Shown: positions 36,202-47,364 of the stretch, in pieces
Layout: each line of letters opens with the position of its first letter
How positions within the stretch are numbered: position 1 is the stretch's first letter
Assembly (NCBI GenBank): GCA_016705335.1
Contig: JADIYN010000038.1
Span: 1-63,538, forward strand
DNA length: 63,538 bases
Direction of reading: 5' to 3'
From: Draconibacterium sp.
GTDB lineage: Bacteria; Bacteroidota; Bacteroidia; Bacteroidales; Prolixibacteraceae
Made by a program: the position numbers and the translations under genes
The notes under the pieces: model-generated
What the model saw: only the letters and a program-made list of their open reading frames with translations
Database searches by the model: none
What the model was told of the DNA's origin: nothing

Positions 36202-37528
36202 ATGTCAGAAAGTCAAAATATTGAATGGAAAGAAAGTTGGAGGGATGAATACCTCAAATGGATTTGTGGGTTTGCCAATGCCAAAGGTGGAAAAATTATA
36301 ATTGGAAAGAATGATAAAGGAAAGATTGTTGGTGTAGCAATGGCAAAAGATTGATGGAAGATATTCCTAATAAAATTCAAACACAGCTTGGAATTATTTG
36401 TGATGTGGATTTGAAAAATGAAGATGGTAAGGATTACATCGAAATTTATGTAAACCCGTACGAGGTCCTTATTTCATATCAAGGGCAAATATCATTACAG
36501 GAGTGGAAGTACAAAACAAGAGCTTAAAGGGAATGCTCTAAACAAGCTTCTTAAAGAAAGCTGGTAAAACCTGGGACGATATTATTGAACCACGGGCAAA
36601 ATTTGATGATATTGACTTATCAGCGATTGAAGCTTTTAAGAAAGGTGCAATTAAAAGCAAAAGATTATCATTTATCGCAGAAGAGAAAAATATAGAACAA
36701 ATTCTTGATAACCTACTTTTACTGGAAGATGGTAATTTAAAACGTTCTGCAATTCTTTTATTTGGAAAAAATCCATGTAGGTTTTTCATCAACGCTTTTG
36801 TCAAGATTGGGCGATTTGGACAAACAGATGATGATTTACGTTATCAGGAAGTGATTGAAGGAAATGCCTTTCAATTGGCAGACAAAACCCTGGAAGTTCT
36901 TGATAGAAAATTTTTTGTGTCCCCAATTTCATACAAAGGATTACAACGAGTCGAAAGCTGGGAATATCCTTACGAAGCAATTCGTGAGATTATTTTGAAT
37001 GCCATCGTTCACCGGGAGTATATGGGAGCCCCGATTCAAATTAGTGTTTATGATGATAAATTGATTGTTTGGAATGAAGGTTCATTGCCCGAGGATTTAA
37101 CATTTGAGGATTTGAAAAAGAAACATTCATCTCGTCCGCATAATCCAATCCTTGCAAGTGCATTTTTCAAAGGTGGATTAATTGAAGCATGGGGACGTGG
37201 AACCATTAAAATCATTAATGAATGTAAAGCAGCAGGATTACCTGAACCTATTATGGAATACTCATCTGGTGGGATTAGTGTAACTATTTTAAAGAGTCAG
37301 TTAAATGAAAATAGCCTGAAAGAAATTGGATTAAGTGCAAGGCAAATAAAGGCTGTGGAATATCTTAAAGAAAATCAAATAATAACAAATAAAATTTATC
37401 AGGAAATATGTGAAGTTTCAAAAGCAACAGCAACAAGGGACTTGACAGAATTAATTGAAAAATTCAGGCTATTAGAAAGGTCAGGAGATGTTGGAGCAGG
37501 AACATCTTATAAATTGATTGGCTCATAA
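36202..37528 (+). pseudogene. AlbA_2/RecG-C-like ATP-binding DNA-binding protein, three indels
   Basis: A protein of about 441 aa, starting at the ATG at 36202 (MSESQNIEWKESWRDEYLKWICGFANAKGGKIIIG), the AlbA_2/Schlafen-type nucleic-acid-binding domain. Indels occur at the A run 36345-36348 (one lost), the G run 36483-36485 (one extra, restoring QGKYHYRSGSTKQELKG) and near 36548-36551. From there to 37528 the frame is clean: a RecG-C/HATPase-like domain (REIILNAIVHREYM, PHNPILASAFFKGGLIEAWGRGTIKI) and a C-terminal winged helix (LSARQIKAVEYLKENQIITNKIY, SKATATRDLTELIEKF). These proteins are frequent in accessory and defence regions; function is mostly unknown. Three lesions in one gene leave open whether it is a real pseudogene. 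Confidence 0.75.
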
Positions 37529-37937
37529 TTGGCTCAATTGGCTCATAAATGATTCAAAATGGACTCAAGAATAATTGATTTAAGAAAGCTTTTAAAAATG
37601 AATATTTTAATTTCTTCGGAGTAAAATGAGCTGGTGTTTATTACATTTTGAAATAGCTGAGTAATATATTGCTTAATTGCGTAACAGAGATTCAAGAATA
37701 TTTTCTTTTCTTTTTGTAAGAATCTAAAGGAAGATAATTAAAGGCTATTTTTAAGCCAAATAGAATGGGAAAATTACAAATGGAATTTACAGAAGTATGT
37801 TCAATTTAATTGGTAAGACCACATTTAGTGATTTTGAAAAACTATTTGAATTTGGGATATTTCAAAAGAAGGGAAATGTAAAAGAAAGTTCTATATATTG
37901 GATGTCCGAAATATGTCCGATTAAAAAATTCATAAAA
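37529..37937. other. Gene-free AT-rich stretch
   Basis: No convincing gene. A weak open frame from 37797 reads MFNLIGKTTFSDFEKLFEFG and runs into the tRNA terminator region. It has no recognisable family and is probably a remnant or chance. Confidence 0.4.
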
Positions 37938-37968
37938 AAAAGAGTACTAAGACAAATAGTACTCTTTT
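37938..37968 (-). terminator. Terminator of the tRNA-Gln gene
   Basis: An exact 11-bp inverted repeat (AAAAGAGTACT / AGTACTCTTTT) starts 10 bp beyond the tRNA 3' end on the minus strand and is followed on that strand by a run of seven or more T. Confidence 0.85.
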
Positions 37969-37977
37969 GACGACAAG

Positions 37978-38050
37978 TTGACCTGCCAAGGCTCGAACTT
38001 GGACTCTTCTGAACCAAAATCAGACGTGTTGCCAGTTACACCACAGGTCA
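37978..38050 (-). tRNA. tRNA-Gln (UUG anticodon)
   Basis: Read on the minus strand from 38050, the acceptor stem TGACCTG pairs with CAGGTCA. The anticodon stem-loop TCTGA-TTTTGGT-TCAGA carries the anticodon TTG. The T-arm is GTCCAAGTTCGAGCCTTGGC. 73 nt without an encoded CCA. The accessory island at 34-37.9 kb ends next to it, as tRNA-adjacent islands often do, but I see no integrase or att duplication. Confidence 0.95.
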
Positions 38051-38196
38051 GTCCTTTTATGCCTTTTTTCTAAAGACGGTGCAAAAATATAAATTTTTTT
38101 CTTTTTGCTGTCCTGTAATTTTTTTTTTTCAGTTTAACGTCGTTTCATTAATTTACTGCATTAAAATCCTGAGGTAATCAAATCTCTATAAAACCT

Positions 38197-38204
38197 TATA
38201 TTTG
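38197..38204 (+). promoter_or_regulatory. Bacteroidota -7 box (TATATTTG)
   Basis: TATATTTG fits TAnnTTTG and lies 22 bp before the DUF2723 start at 38227. No clear -33 element. Confidence 0.5.
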
Positions 38205-38226
38205 CACGAGTTCAAAAAAATAAATC

Positions 38227-41200
38227 ATGCAAAAAACAACTTTAATAAACAATATTCTCGGCTGGGTTGTGTTTCTTGTTGCCGCAATTACTTATTTCGC
38301 AACGCTTGAACCCACAGCGAGTTGGTGGGATTGCAGCGAGTTTATCACAAGCGCATTTAAACTTGAAGTTGGGCATCCTCCGGGAGCTCCTTTCCAAATG
38401 ATTTTAGGCCGTGTTTTTTCAATTTTTGCCACTGATGTTACAAATGCTGCCTATATGGTAAATGCGATGTCGGCGCTGGCAAGTGCAGCCACTGTTATGT
38501 TGTTGTACTGGAGTATTGTTCATTTGGCACGTAAACTTTTTACTTCCGAAACATTAACACAAGGCGAGCAAATTGCAGTTTGGGGAAGTGGTTTAGTTGG
38601 CGCTTTGGCATTTTCATTTACCGATTCGTTTTGGTTTTCGGCTGTTGAAGGCGAAGTTTATGCACTCTCTTCACTTTTTACCGCAGCAGTTTTTTGGGCT
38701 ATTTTGAAATGGGAAAATGTTGCCGATGAACCGAATGCAAACCGCTGGCTTGTTTTGATTGCTTATTTAATGGGATTGTCAACCGGAATACATCTGCTAA
38801 ATCTATTGGCAATTCCTGCAATTGGTTTGGTTTACTATTTCAAAAAATACGAATTTTCATGGAAAGGAGTAATTGTTGCTTTGGCCATTTCAATTGGTAT
38901 TTTGGCTTCAATTCAGTATTTAATTATTCCCGGCGTTCCAAGGTTGGCATTTGTTTTCGATAAACTGTTTGTGAATAGTTTCGGAATGCCTTTCAACACC
39001 GGCGTACTATTTATGATTGTGTTGATTATTGCAGCTTCGGCCTGGGCAGTAATTTACACTCGTAAAAAACCTTGCCGTTTGGAATACGGCAATTACAATT
39101 GTTATTGTTATCCTGATTGGTTACGCTTCTTTTGCCACAATTATTATCCGCGCATCGGCAAATCCGCCAATGAACCAGAACGACCCCGACAATGCTTTTG
39201 CACTTTTGCGTTATCTGAACCGCGAACAATATGGCGACAGGCCTTTGCTTTATGGGCCATATTATAATGCCCCGGCAATTGCAAATGTTGGCGAAAAAGA
39301 ACAATACAATAAAGTTGACGGAAAATATAAAGTTACCGGTTCACTCTCGGGAAAAACTGAATATGAGCCAAAACTTGAGACGTTCTTCCCGCGTATGCAC
39401 AGTAGCAATTCAAATCATGTGCAGGCATATCAGGAATGGGGACAGGTAAAAGGAAGGCCGGTTCGCGTAAGGGATGGCGGAGAGACCAAAACAATTATGA
39501 AACCAACCTTTGGAGAAAACCTCACATTCTTTTTTACTTACCAGGTTGGTTATATGTATATGCGCTATTTTATGTGGAATTTTGTTGGCCGCCAAAATGA
39601 TGTGCAGGGACAGGGCAGTTTTAACAGCGGAAACTGGGTTAGCGGAATTGGTTTTCTTGACGATGTTAAAGTAGGTTCAAGAGATAAAATGCCCGATTCA
39701 ATGAAAAATGATCCCAGTCATAATACTTATTACTTTTTACCGCTTCTTTTTGGGTTAATTGGTATGTTTTATCAATACAACCGGGGGAAAAGCGGGAAGG
39801 AGAATTTCTCGGTGGTAATGTTGCTTTTTGTTTTTACGGGGCTTGCAATTGTTGTGTATTTGAATCAAACTCCCTACCAGCCGCGCGAACGTGATTATGC
39901 CTATACAGGCTCGTTTTATGCGTTTGCAATTTGGATTGGGCTTGCAGTTCCGGCTTTGTATTCACTTGTCCAAAAAGTACTGAAAGGATCATCGGGAGCA
40001 ATAGCAGTTACTGCGGTTTCACTTGTTTTGGTTCCGGGGATTCTGGTTTCTCAAAACTTCGATGACCACGACCGTTCAGGGCGTTACATGACACGCGATT
40101 ATGCAATAAATTACCTTGAATCGTGCGCACCTCACGCAATCCTTTTTACTTATGGCGACAACGACACTTTCCCGCTTTGGTATGTGCAGGAGGTTGAAGG
40201 TGTTCGGCCTGATATCAAAATTATAAATATGAGTTATCTTGGTATGGACTGGTATATTTCGCAGCACCGGCTTGCTTCAAACGATGCAGCGCCAATGCCA
40301 TTTTCGTTTGAAAAAGAACAATATTACATGGGCCGGATGGATGCGGTTTTGTTTCAGGAAAGAATAAAAAGCTCGGTTGAACTGAGCGAGGCAATGAAGT
40401 TTTTAGGCAGCAACGATGAACGTACAAAAGTACAGGTGGTTAGTGGCGAAAAAATGGATTTTTTGCCTACCCGAAGTTTTCACATAACAGTTGACAAGGA
40501 AAAAGTATTGAAAAGCGGAACTGTGAAACCCGAAGATGCAGCGTTGATTGCTGACTCGGTAAAATTCAGGATTGGCAAAAGTTATATCACAAAAAGCGAA
40601 ATGGCTGTTTTGAATATTATGGCAGCCAATAATTGGGACCGCCCCATTTATATCGACCATAGTTTGCTGTATTCAAACAACATATTTTTTCTCGATTATT
40701 TACAATTGGAAGGGCTTGCTTACAGGTTTGTCCCCATCGAAACCAAAGGTGGCGGAATGAACCGCGGCCGTATTGACGCCGAAATTCTTTACGAAAACGT
40801 GATGAATAAATTTGTTTGGGGAAATGTGAACTCGCCGGATGTGTATTTGGATGAATACAATAAAAAAGCGATAAACATTATCCAGGCGCGATACTTGTTT
40901 GCCCGGTTGTCACAAGCTCTTATTGAAAAAGGCGATAATAAACGGGCCGTTGAAGTTTTGGACAGAATGTTTGAGATTTTCCCGAACGAAAAAATTCCAC
41001 TTACTTTCGATTCATTTCCTGCAGTAGAGTTGTATTACCTTGCCGGTGAAACTGAAAAAGCAAATAACCTTGTTTCAATTTTATCAAAAAACAGTTTTGA
41101 GATGATTGAATATTACACAAGTTTGCCCGACCAGTTTGCCTCAGCTATCGATGAGGAACAAAACCGTGAAATTTCGCTTATCAATAATCTTGTGATTTTG

Positions 41201-41293
41201 ACAAGTAAATATAAACAGGAAGAACTCAATAAACAGATTAATAACAAGCTTGATGAAATAATTAGTGGGTTGGAGAAAAAGATGGGTTCTTAA
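38227..41293 (+). CDS. DUF2723 family membrane protein (TMEM260-like glycosyltransferase), frameshifted
   Basis: About 1021 aa after removing one A from the run at 39064-39069, which restores YTRKNLAVWNTAITIVIVILIGYASF. The N-terminus carries the family block YFATLEPTASWWDCSEFITSAFKLEVGHPPGAPFQMILGR with an Asp-Glu-rich first loop, then about 12 membrane helices to residue 600 and a large C-terminal soluble region with ARLSQALIEKGDNKRAVEVLDRM, which looks like a TPR-like helix pair. The animal homologue TMEM260 is an O-mannosyltransferase, so a GT-C glycosyltransferase acting on exported proteins is likely. Bacteroidota glycosylate many periplasmic proteins. The acceptor is unknown. Confidence 0.88.
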
Positions 41294-41322
41294 GTTTTAA
41301 AAATTTAGTATAAAAATAGAAA

Positions 41323-42750
41323 ATGGGATTTGTTACAGTAATTAAAAAATACAACACAACTTTTTGGGCTTCAAACATTATCGAACTTTTTGAACGTTGG
41401 GCGTGGTACGGTTTTTACATGGTTTTTGCCTTGTATCTTGTCAACTCGAAAGACACCGGAGCGCTGGGATTAACGCAGGCACAAAAAGGAATAATCATGG
41501 GAACCGGTTCAATGTTGCTGTATTTTCTGCCTGTAATTACCGGTGCAATTGCCGATAAAGTTGGTTACAAACGAATACTGTTTTTAGCTTTTACGCTCTA
41601 TATTTCAGGATTTTACATGATTAAAACCTTCGACACATTTGGCTGGATGTTTTTTGCCTTTGTGTGGACCTGTGTAGGAGGTGCGTTTTTCAAACCCATA
41701 ATTTCGGCAATGATTGCACGAAATACTACGGATGAAACTTCGTCAATCGGGTTTGGAATTTTTTATATGATGGTAAATATCGGTGGTTTTATCGGCCCTT
41801 TTATTGCCGGGGTTTTAATGCAAAAAACCTGGGATTATGTGTTTTACATGTCGATGATTACAATTGGGGTAAATTACCTGATCACTTTCTTTTTCTTTCA
41901 CGAACCGATTGCAAAACAGGTAAAAACTTCATTGGGGAAAAGTATTGTACAGGCTTTTATCAGCATTGGTATTACACTGAAAAACTGGAAATATGTAATG
42001 TTTTTGGTGATTATGATATTATTCTGGACTGCTTACAACCAGTTGTATTATTCATTTCCGGTTTTTATCGATCAGTGGGTTGATACAAGTGTGCTTTATG
42101 ATGGGATTAACAAAGTCTGGCCATGGCTGGCAAAATCAATTGGAACAGAAAATGCAGATATTACCGCACCAACTCTGTTGAGTATGGATTCATTTTTTAT
42201 TATCGTTTTTCAGTTGATGGTTTCTTCTTTTGTGATGAGGTTCAGGCCGTTGGCTGCCATGATGGGCGGAATCCTTGTATTGGCCGGTGGATTGGGTTTG
42301 ATGTTTTCGAACCAAAGTGGTTGGTTGATTTTGTTGGGGATACTGGTTTTTGGACTAGGTGAAATGGCAAGCTCACCAAAATTTACCGAGTATGTGGGTA
42401 GGATTGCACCTGCTGACCAAAAAGCGCTTTACATGGGAACTTCTTTTCTCCCCATTGCTGCCGGTCATCAACTAGCGGGCTGGCTTTCAGGCGATGTTTA
42501 CGAAAAAATCTCTGATAAAATATATCTGCTTCAGAAGGAAGTTGCAAAACGGGGATTTTCAATTCCCGAAATTTCAGATGAATTCTCAAAAAACGATTAC
42601 GTTAATATGGCTTCCGATAAATTGGGTTTACATGGAAACGAACTGAATAATTTTTTGTGGACAACTTATCATCCTTCAAACATTTGGGTTATTTATGCAG
42701 GAGTTGCAGTCTCAGCAGTGGTTTTACTTTGGTTGTATGACAGGTTTTGA
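41323..42750 (+). CDS. POT/PTR family MFS transporter
   Basis: 475 aa, about 12-14 membrane helices. The N-terminal block FWASNIIELFERWAWYGFYMVFALYLV carries the E-x-x-E-R motif of proton-coupled oligopeptide transporters, used for proton coupling and peptide charge recognition. It then shows GAIADKVGYKRIL (the MFS A-loop) and MMVNIGGFIGPFIAG. Di- and tripeptide uptake is the usual role, but several branches take other solutes. It follows the DUF2723 gene by 29 bp and is intact. An unusual insertion around residues 250-285 (VDTSVLYDGINKVWPWLAKSIG) forms a longer loop between helices. Confidence 0.85.
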   Translation: MGFVTVIKKYNTTFWASNIIELFERWAWYGFYMVFALYLVNSKDTGALGLTQAQKGIIMGTGSMLLYFLPVITGAIADKVGYKRILFLAFTLYISGFYMIKTFDTFGWMFFAFVWTCVGGAFFKPIISAMIARNTTDETSSIGFGIFYMMVNIGGFIGPFIAGVLMQKTWDYVFYMSMITIGVNYLITFFFFHEPIAKQVKTSLGKSIVQAFISIGITLKNWKYVMFLVIMILFWTAYNQLYYSFPVFIDQWVDTSVLYDGINKVWPWLAKSIGTENADITAPTLLSMDSFFIIVFQLMVSSFVMRFRPLAAMMGGILVLAGGLGLMFSNQSGWLILLGILVFGLGEMASSPKFTEYVGRIAPADQKALYMGTSFLPIAAGHQLAGWLSGDVYEKISDKIYLLQKEVAKRGFSIPEISDEFSKNDYVNMASDKLGLHGNELNNFLWTTYHPSNIWVIYAGVAVSAVVLLWLYDRF

Positions 42751-43310
42751 TTCCCCTCCAAAAAGAGGGATAAAATGTTGATTTTGGATTTTAAATCATT
42801 TAACATGACGAACCGCCACGGTTTGCTAACCCAGGGTTCGCCGGCATAATTGATTCCAATGCGGGGCGAAGTTTCAAATTTTACCACGGGATTGGCATTC
42901 TCAATCCATATTTTTTCAGAAGTAAGCAGGTTTTCGCCGTAAAATGATTTGTCGAGTTGAAGGGCTTTCCCAACTCGGCCAGGTCCTGAAATTTCCTGAA
43001 CACCGCGGATTAATACTGCTTCGGCTTCATTTTTTTTGCCTGTTACAATATTCAGCATCCAGTACATGCCGTAAATCAGGTAAACATATACAAGTCCTCC
43101 TTCGCGAAACATTACTTCTGTACGTTTTGTTTTTCCTTTACTGGCGTGACAGGCCAAATCGCCGTTTCCAATGTAAGCTTCCACTTCGGTTATCACAAAC
43201 TTTCCGAGGTGATTATCCTCAAATTTCCGAACAATGATTTTACCAAGCATCTCGGGTGCTACTTCCAAAACGTCGCGCATGAAAAAAGATTTGTCCAACC
43301 TTTCAGCCAT
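42693..43310 (-). CDS. DNA-3-methyladenine glycosylase (AAG/MPG family), frameshift near the end
   Basis: Base-excision repair enzyme that removes alkylated purines. Starting at 43310, it shows the family landmarks LGKIIVRKF, ITEVEAYIGNGDLACHASKGKTKRTEVMF (catalytic Glu in EVEAY and Asp/His in the active-site loop), VYLIYGMYWMLNIVTG, AVLIRGVQE, GPGRVGKAL and RIGINYAGEPWVSKPWRF. The open frame runs 58 bp into the convergent transporter gene. Restoring one C near 42810 gives PWRFRHVK and a stop at 42796-42798, the normal position, so the overlap is an artefact. The corrected length is about 171 aa. It starts 2 bp after the YfhO gene ends, in one operon. Confidence 0.9.
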   Translation of the reverse strand: MAERLDKSFFMRDVLEVAPEMLGKIIVRKFEDNHLGKFVITEVEAYIGNGDLACHASKGKTKRTEVMFREGGLVYVYLIYGMYWMLNIVTGKKNEAEAVLIRGVQEISGPGRVGKALQLDKSFYGENLLTSEKIWIENANPVVKFETSPRIGINYAGEPWVSKPWRFVMLNDLKSKINILSLFLEGNQNLSYNQSKTTAETATPA

Positions 43311-43312
43311 GA

Positions 43313-45799
43313 TTATTTTTCCGCCGGAGAAACCCCTTTTTTTGTTTTTTTCCTGTATTCACTAAATGTAAAACCAGCAATGGCCAATAGTAAAAGCAAT
43401 GAACTTGCCAGCGAAATCCGGTTGCCGGTGTAATATGATTTTGGATGAAATTTAAATTCAACAGTATGTTCGCCTGCAGGCAAAACCATTCCACGCAAAA
43501 TATAATTTACCCTGAAATGCGGAACTTCTTTTCCATCAACAAAAGCATTCCAGCCTTTATCGTAATAGATTTCTGAAAAAACTGTCAACTGTTCAGAAGA
43601 TGCTTTTGCCGAATACTTTAAATAATTGGGTTGATATTCAGTTAAAACAATACTTCCGGTTTCATCTTTATGAAATTTTTTCCCTTGTACAAATTCGGTA
43701 AATCTTTTGTCAATTACCACTTCCGATTTGGGATCCAATTGATTTAATCCCTCAATTTCCTCATCTGCATTTTTAACTTCACGATAACCGGAAACAAACC
43801 ATGCATTTCCAAAAGCTTCCGGATTTCCGAGTGGGGCACTGTTCAAATCATAAATAATGTATCGCGTGTTGAGCATATTTATAACAGGAAGTTCCATAAA
43901 CACCGAATCGGGTTGTGTTCCTGATTGCAGGCCCTGAACCATTTTCTGCATTTCAGGTACAAGTTGGTGCTCAATAACTTCCTGGTAGCGTCGGAGTTTT
44001 GCTGCTGAATATCCGCCAATATTTTTATGAAAATAGGACGTACGTGCATCCTGAAACGGATCGCCCTGAATTGGTAATACCCTGTAATTTAAATCTTTGT
44101 CCTGAAGAATGGCTTTGTCAACCGGCATTTCAGGAAACGGATTTTTTGCTTCACGTTTCGACACAAAATTGTCGTTGTTCAAATAGCGTTTGTCAACCGC
44201 CCACAAATCAACAAGAATAAGTACGCCAAGAATTGCTATTAAATGGTTGGTTTTAATTTTTTGTAGGTGCCATAAAAATAAGGTGCCTGCACCCATCGCG
44301 ACTAAAATTAAAGAACGAAATGCATCGGCCCGCAATGCTGCTTTACGGTCAGCCACAGCCGTATCAACCAACCAGTCGGGTAATTTTAAACGAATATCGT
44401 ACGGACTGCTAAAATCACCAACCAATCCAGGCAACAAAGCAAATAAGAGAGAAATTCCACCCGTAATTATTGTGGCCCATTTTAATCCGTTCAGCCACTC
44501 TTTCTTTTCGACTTTTCCGTTTAAGATATTACTTAGTGCAATAAATCCGAGCAGCGGCATGGTAATTTGTGCAATCACCAAAGTCATGCTGGGCGCCCTG
44601 AATTTGTTGTACAAAGGCAAATAATCGAGCAAAAAGCTGGTTAATCCCATCACATTTCCGCCCCACGAAAGCACAATGGAAACCACTGTGGCGATTATCA
44701 ACCACCATTTATATCTTCCTTTCACAATAAAAACTCCTAAAAAGAAAAGAAAAACAATGATGGCTCCAACATAAACAGGCCCGGCAGTGCTGGGTTGTTT
44801 TCCGTGATACATTACAATCGACTGGATCACCTGTTTTGGATTTTGAATATTTCGTTGTGTAAGCGCTTCGTAGCTTTTCGAATTTTCACCGGCTCCCACC
44901 TGTGTTGCACCACCCTTAAAATTCGGAATAAGCAATGTCAACGTTTCATCAATTCCGTAACTCCACTGAACCACGTAATCTTTATCGAGCCCCGAAGTTT
45001 TATTTTCATTGTCAGATGTTAATTCGGATGGTCCGCGAATGGTTTCTTTTGAATATTCCCAGGAGGTATAAAGACGCGAAAAATTCATTCCAACTGCAAT
45101 AACAACTCCGGCCAAAAGAAATAAAACCGATTTAATAAATGGTGCAAAAGCTTTTTCTTTTATGGCAAAAACAAGTTCAACAAGTCCGTAAATAGCCAAA
45201 AGAATTAATCCGTAATAGGTAATTTGCGGGTGGCCTGCCAGTAATTCAAGCGATAATCCGAGTGTAAAAAGAATGGCTCCCGGGATTTGTTTCCCTCTGA
45301 AAACCATTAAAACCCCGGCAATTACAAGAGGTAAAAATCCCAGTGCATTTGCTTTCGATGCGTGCCCCGCACCAAGTATAATTATAAAATACGATGAAAA
45401 TCCAAATGCAACTGCACCAACTAAACTCAGCCAGCGATAAATTTTCATGCTTCTTAACAAAACAAAAAATCCAATAAAATACCAAATAATAAACGATGCG
45501 ATGGAAAACCATTTGCGTAATAAGCCGGCAAACGGATCTGCCAGATTTCCGGGATACAAAACCGAAATCATATATCCAGGCATTCCACTAAACATGCTGT
45601 TTGTCCAAACCGCTTCTTCTCCGGTTGAATTCCGGTAATCCACCAACTCTTTCGACATTCCGATGTGGTGATCGATATCTCCCATTTGCAGCGTTTTCCC
45701 TTCGAGCAGCGGGAAAAGATAAGCGTAAGCCAGAATTATAAAAAACACAATGATTCCTGCGGTTATTAAAATATTACGAAAGCCGGGTATTTTTGCCAT
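43313..45799 (-). CDS. YfhO family membrane protein
   Basis: 828 aa, YfhO-type membrane protein. The first helix is at residues 10-28. The first loop QMGDIDHHIGMSKELVDYRNSTGEEAVWTNSMFSGMPGYMIS carries the family's Asp-rich, GT-C-like motif. About a dozen helices follow and then a large C-terminal extracytoplasmic domain (FSEIYYDKGWNAFVDGKEVPHFRVNYILRGMVLPAGEHTVEFKFHP) and one last helix. In Gram-positives YfhO family members glycosylate teichoic acids. In Bacteroidota the role is unknown but glycosylation at the periplasmic face is likely. CAAAAATA at 45838-45845 (TATTTTTG on this strand) is a suitable -7 box. Confidence 0.87.
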   Translation of the reverse strand: MAKIPGFRNILITAGIIVFFIILAYAYLFPLLEGKTLQMGDIDHHIGMSKELVDYRNSTGEEAVWTNSMFSGMPGYMISVLYPGNLADPFAGLLRKWFSIASFIIWYFIGFFVLLRSMKIYRWLSLVGAVAFGFSSYFIIILGAGHASKANALGFLPLVIAGVLMVFRGKQIPGAILFTLGLSLELLAGHPQITYYGLILLAIYGLVELVFAIKEKAFAPFIKSVLFLLAGVVIAVGMNFSRLYTSWEYSKETIRGPSELTSDNENKTSGLDKDYVVQWSYGIDETLTLLIPNFKGGATQVGAGENSKSYEALTQRNIQNPKQVIQSIVMYHGKQPSTAGPVYVGAIIVFLFFLGVFIVKGRYKWWLIIATVVSIVLSWGGNVMGLTSFLLDYLPLYNKFRAPSMTLVIAQITMPLLGFIALSNILNGKVEKKEWLNGLKWATIITGGISLLFALLPGLVGDFSSPYDIRLKLPDWLVDTAVADRKAALRADAFRSLILVAMGAGTLFLWHLQKIKTNHLIAILGVLILVDLWAVDKRYLNNDNFVSKREAKNPFPEMPVDKAILQDKDLNYRVLPIQGDPFQDARTSYFHKNIGGYSAAKLRRYQEVIEHQLVPEMQKMVQGLQSGTQPDSVFMELPVINMLNTRYIIYDLNSAPLGNPEAFGNAWFVSGYREVKNADEEIEGLNQLDPKSEVVIDKRFTEFVQGKKFHKDETGSIVLTEYQPNYLKYSAKASSEQLTVFSEIYYDKGWNAFVDGKEVPHFRVNYILRGMVLPAGEHTVEFKFHPKSYYTGNRISLASSLLLLLAIAGFTFSEYRKKTKKGVSPAEK

Positions 45800-45837
45800 A
45801 ATTGGTTTATTTTGTATTTTCTTTTTTTGAAACGAAA

Positions 45838-45845
45838 CAAAAATA
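45838..45845 (-). promoter_or_regulatory. Bacteroidota -7 box (TATTTTTG) for the yfhO operon
   Basis: On the minus strand TATTTTTG fits TAnnTTTG and leaves a leader of roughly 30 bases to the ATG at 45799. Confidence 0.45.
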
Positions 45846-45928
45846 GTTATTTCAAGCGCTTTTCGATAAAAATTATAAAAACAACTGTTTGATTTTGATA
45901 AAAGTGATGCTCAACCTGATGAATAGTA

Positions 45929-47364
45929 ATGATTGAATCAGCCAATTTAAAAGGAGTTGCAGCCAAAGGGCTTTTTTGGAGCGCCATGGAACGTTTCGGG
46001 GCACAAGGAATACAGTTCGTTTTTGGCATTATGATTACGCGGATCCTGCTACCGGAGGATTTTGGTTTGGTAGGATTGATATTAATATTCATGGCGGTTG
46101 GTCAAACATTTGTTGACAGTGGTTTTGGTTCAGCTTTAATCTGGAAGAAAGAACCTACTCCCATCGATTATTCAACTGTGTTTTATTTTAACATTTCATT
46201 TAGCCTTGTACTTTACATTATCTTCTTTTTCCTTGCGCCACTCATTGCCGGATTTTATGATGAACCACAACTCACAGATTTAATAAGGGTGCTTTGTCTA
46301 AATTTCATCATTCTTTCCTTTAGCCTTATTCAGCAAACAGTTCTGCAAAAACGTGTTGATTTTAAATTGCTGACTTATGTAAACGTTGCGGGCAGCCTTG
46401 TAGCCGGAATTGTTGCACTTTATTTGGCTGTTAATGGCTTTGGCGCCTGGGCAATTGTAATTCAGATTTTGGCAAGAAGTTTTATTACTTCATTGCTTTT
46501 ATGGATTTTCAATAAATGGCGTCCCTTGTTATCGTTTAGCTGGATTTCCTTAAAAGAACTTTTTAATTATGGTTCGAAGTTAACACTTGCCGGATTGATT
46601 TATACCATTTTTCAATACCTCTATTTTAATATCATTGGGAAACTGTTTCCGGTGGCATCGCTGGGGTTTTACACACGTGCCGTGCAATTGCAGGAATTTC
46701 CGGTGAAAACAATTGCAAGCGTTTTTAACCGGGTTGCGTTTCCGGTTTTTTCTACCATTCAAAATGATAATGAACGTTTGAAAAATGCTGTTGGCAAAAC
46801 ACTGAGAACAATGGTTTTCTTTACTTTCCCGCTGCTTTTTGGTTTGATTGCCGTTTCCGATCAGCTTATTGAAGTTGTGCTCACCGAAAAGTGGCTGCCG
46901 GCTTCGGGTTATTTTAAACTACTCTGTGTTATGGGATTATTTACACTTTTCAGGCAATCAATGGCGAAATATTAAAAACAAAAGGCAAATCAAGCTGGGT
47001 GTTAAAACTCGAAATCATCACAAAAACAATTCTTGTAATCAACATTTTTATAACATGGCGCTGGGGAATTACAGCAATAATTTGGGGACAAATGGTTACT
47101 GTTTTTGTTTCTTATTATATTGGATCTCATTATGTTTGGAAACTGATTGGCTATTCATTATGGGAGCAGATAAAAGATATTTCGATATACTTTGCAATTT
47201 CAGTTGCCATGTATATTATTGTAGTTTCAATTTCATATTTGATTGAAAATTCAACACTTGCATTAATTATTATGACTGTTACCGGAACCATTTTTTATAT
47301 TTTAATGGCCTGGATTTTAAAACTCGAAGAAATTGTTGAAGCAAAAAAAATAATATTGAAATGA
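45929..47364 (+). CDS. Lipopolysaccharide biosynthesis flippase (Wzx/MOP family), frameshifted
   Basis: About 478 aa after restoring one G at 46953-46954 (gives LFRAINGEILKTKGKSSWVLKLEIITKTI). Twelve to fourteen hydrophobic helices are present. The N-terminus VAAKGLFWSAMERFGAQGIQFVFGIMITRILLPEDFGLVGLI is typical of the WzxC/TuaB branch, which moves lipid-linked oligosaccharides across the inner membrane. The C-terminus overlaps the next gene by four bases (ATGA). It opens the surface-polysaccharide cluster, which runs to 56.9 kb. The exported sugar probably includes the di-N-acetylated mannuronate made by the wbp-like genes (inference). Confidence 0.88.

Noticed and set aside
37797..37970. 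A short gene starting MFNLIGKTTFSDFEKLF
   Set aside because: It reads through the terminator hairpin of the tRNA gene and has no recognisable family; likely chance in AT-rich DNA.
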